A DNA stretch of 40,430 nucleotides from Pseudomonadales bacterium (lineage in GTDB: Bacteria > Pseudomonadota > Gammaproteobacteria > Pseudomonadales > JANQJO01). The notes below the pieces were generated by a model that was given only the letters and a program-made list of their open reading frames with translations, was not told the DNA's origin and searched no databases. The DNA is taken from NCBI GenBank assembly GCA_028281605.1, contig JANQJO010000144.1:1-40430 (forward strand), written 5' to 3'. Of the stretch, positions 40,159 through 40,430 are shown one piece after another (positions within the stretch are counted from its first letter, which is position 1; every line of letters starts with the position of its first letter). Position numbers and translations under genes: made by a program.

Positions 40159-40331
40159 AGCTATGGCATTAATACCTTATTTGATTTGAGTTACCTTTAT
40201 TTATTCTAAAAATTTATTCTAAAATAGAGTTACAGTTAAAAAAGCAGAGCAATATCACCACACAACTACCCGATTATTAATACACAAGGAACTACCACTC
40301 ACGACAAGTTTAGTTTTACACTCAAGCGAAG

Positions 40332-40357
40332 CCCCCTTGAAGGCATCTTCAAGGGGG
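40332..40357 (-). terminator. rrn operon terminator-like hairpin (cccccttgaa-ggcatc-ttcaaggggg)
   Basis: Perfect 10-bp GC-rich stem directly 3' of the minus-strand 5S gene. Confidence 0.75.
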
Positions 40358-40366
40358 TCGAATTTA

Positions 40367-40430
40367 ATGTCTGATAATGTCCTACTCTCACATGGGGAGA
40401 CCCCACACTACCATCGGCGCTAAGCGGTTT
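40367..40430 (-). rRNA. rrf: 5S rRNA, 3' part (truncated by window end)
   Basis: The reverse complement aaaccgcttagcgccgatggtagtgtggggtctccccatgtgagagtaggac is typical of the 5S 3' half. Confidence 0.93.

Noticed and set aside
40200-40224. Two copies of tttattctaaaa upstream of the ankyrin-like ORF
   Set aside because: A short AT-rich repeat that can occur by chance; no promoter logic could be established.

Overview
The window is a gammaproteobacterial chromosomal segment at roughly 40% GC. Flagellar genes, ankyrin-like and proline-rich ORFs and an MNIO/bufferin locus suggest Legionellales or a relative, but that placement is inference. From left to right it contains: (1) half of a dispersed palindromic repeat; a degenerate EAL-HDOD protein; rpmG and rpmB; the ubiE-ubiJ-ubiB-hisE-tatABC block (minus strand). 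(2) A GCS2-type glutamate-cysteine ligase-like gene convergent with an EgtC/YafJ-like class II glutamine amidotransferase. (3) tRNA-Val(GAC) with a decayed island next to it: a frameshifted tyrosine-integrase C-terminus, a partial duplicate of the tRNA 3' end about 1 kb away, and a 16-nt direct repeat. (4) A thrS-infC-rpmI-rplT-pheST-ihfA-merR block in which thrS is disrupted three ways: a large in-frame deletion, an in-frame amber codon, and a 52-bp palindromic insertion flanked by 7-bp direct repeats. infC appears to start at AUU. (5) tatD and rmuC. (6) A tightly overlapping five-gene operon encoding a bufferin-like precursor (DUF2282), an MNIO/DUF692 enzyme, a DUF2063 partner, an ECF sigma factor and a putative anti-sigma factor, preceded by a perfect 19-bp inverted repeat. 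(7) A proline-rich membrane ORF; a periplasmic SBP; a membrane GGDEF protein; a porin and a short PstS-like protein; two beta-propeller (SdiA-regulated-like) exported proteins. (8) A TPR-glycosyltransferase and a second glycosyltransferase beside fliC-flaG-fliD with a sigma28 promoter. (9) A second copy of the dispersed repeat, an ankyrin-like ORF, and the 3' end of a minus-strand 5S rRNA. The most interesting items are the decayed thrS with its palindromic insertion and the sigma-factor-coupled bufferin operon. No CRISPR array or intact mobile element was seen.
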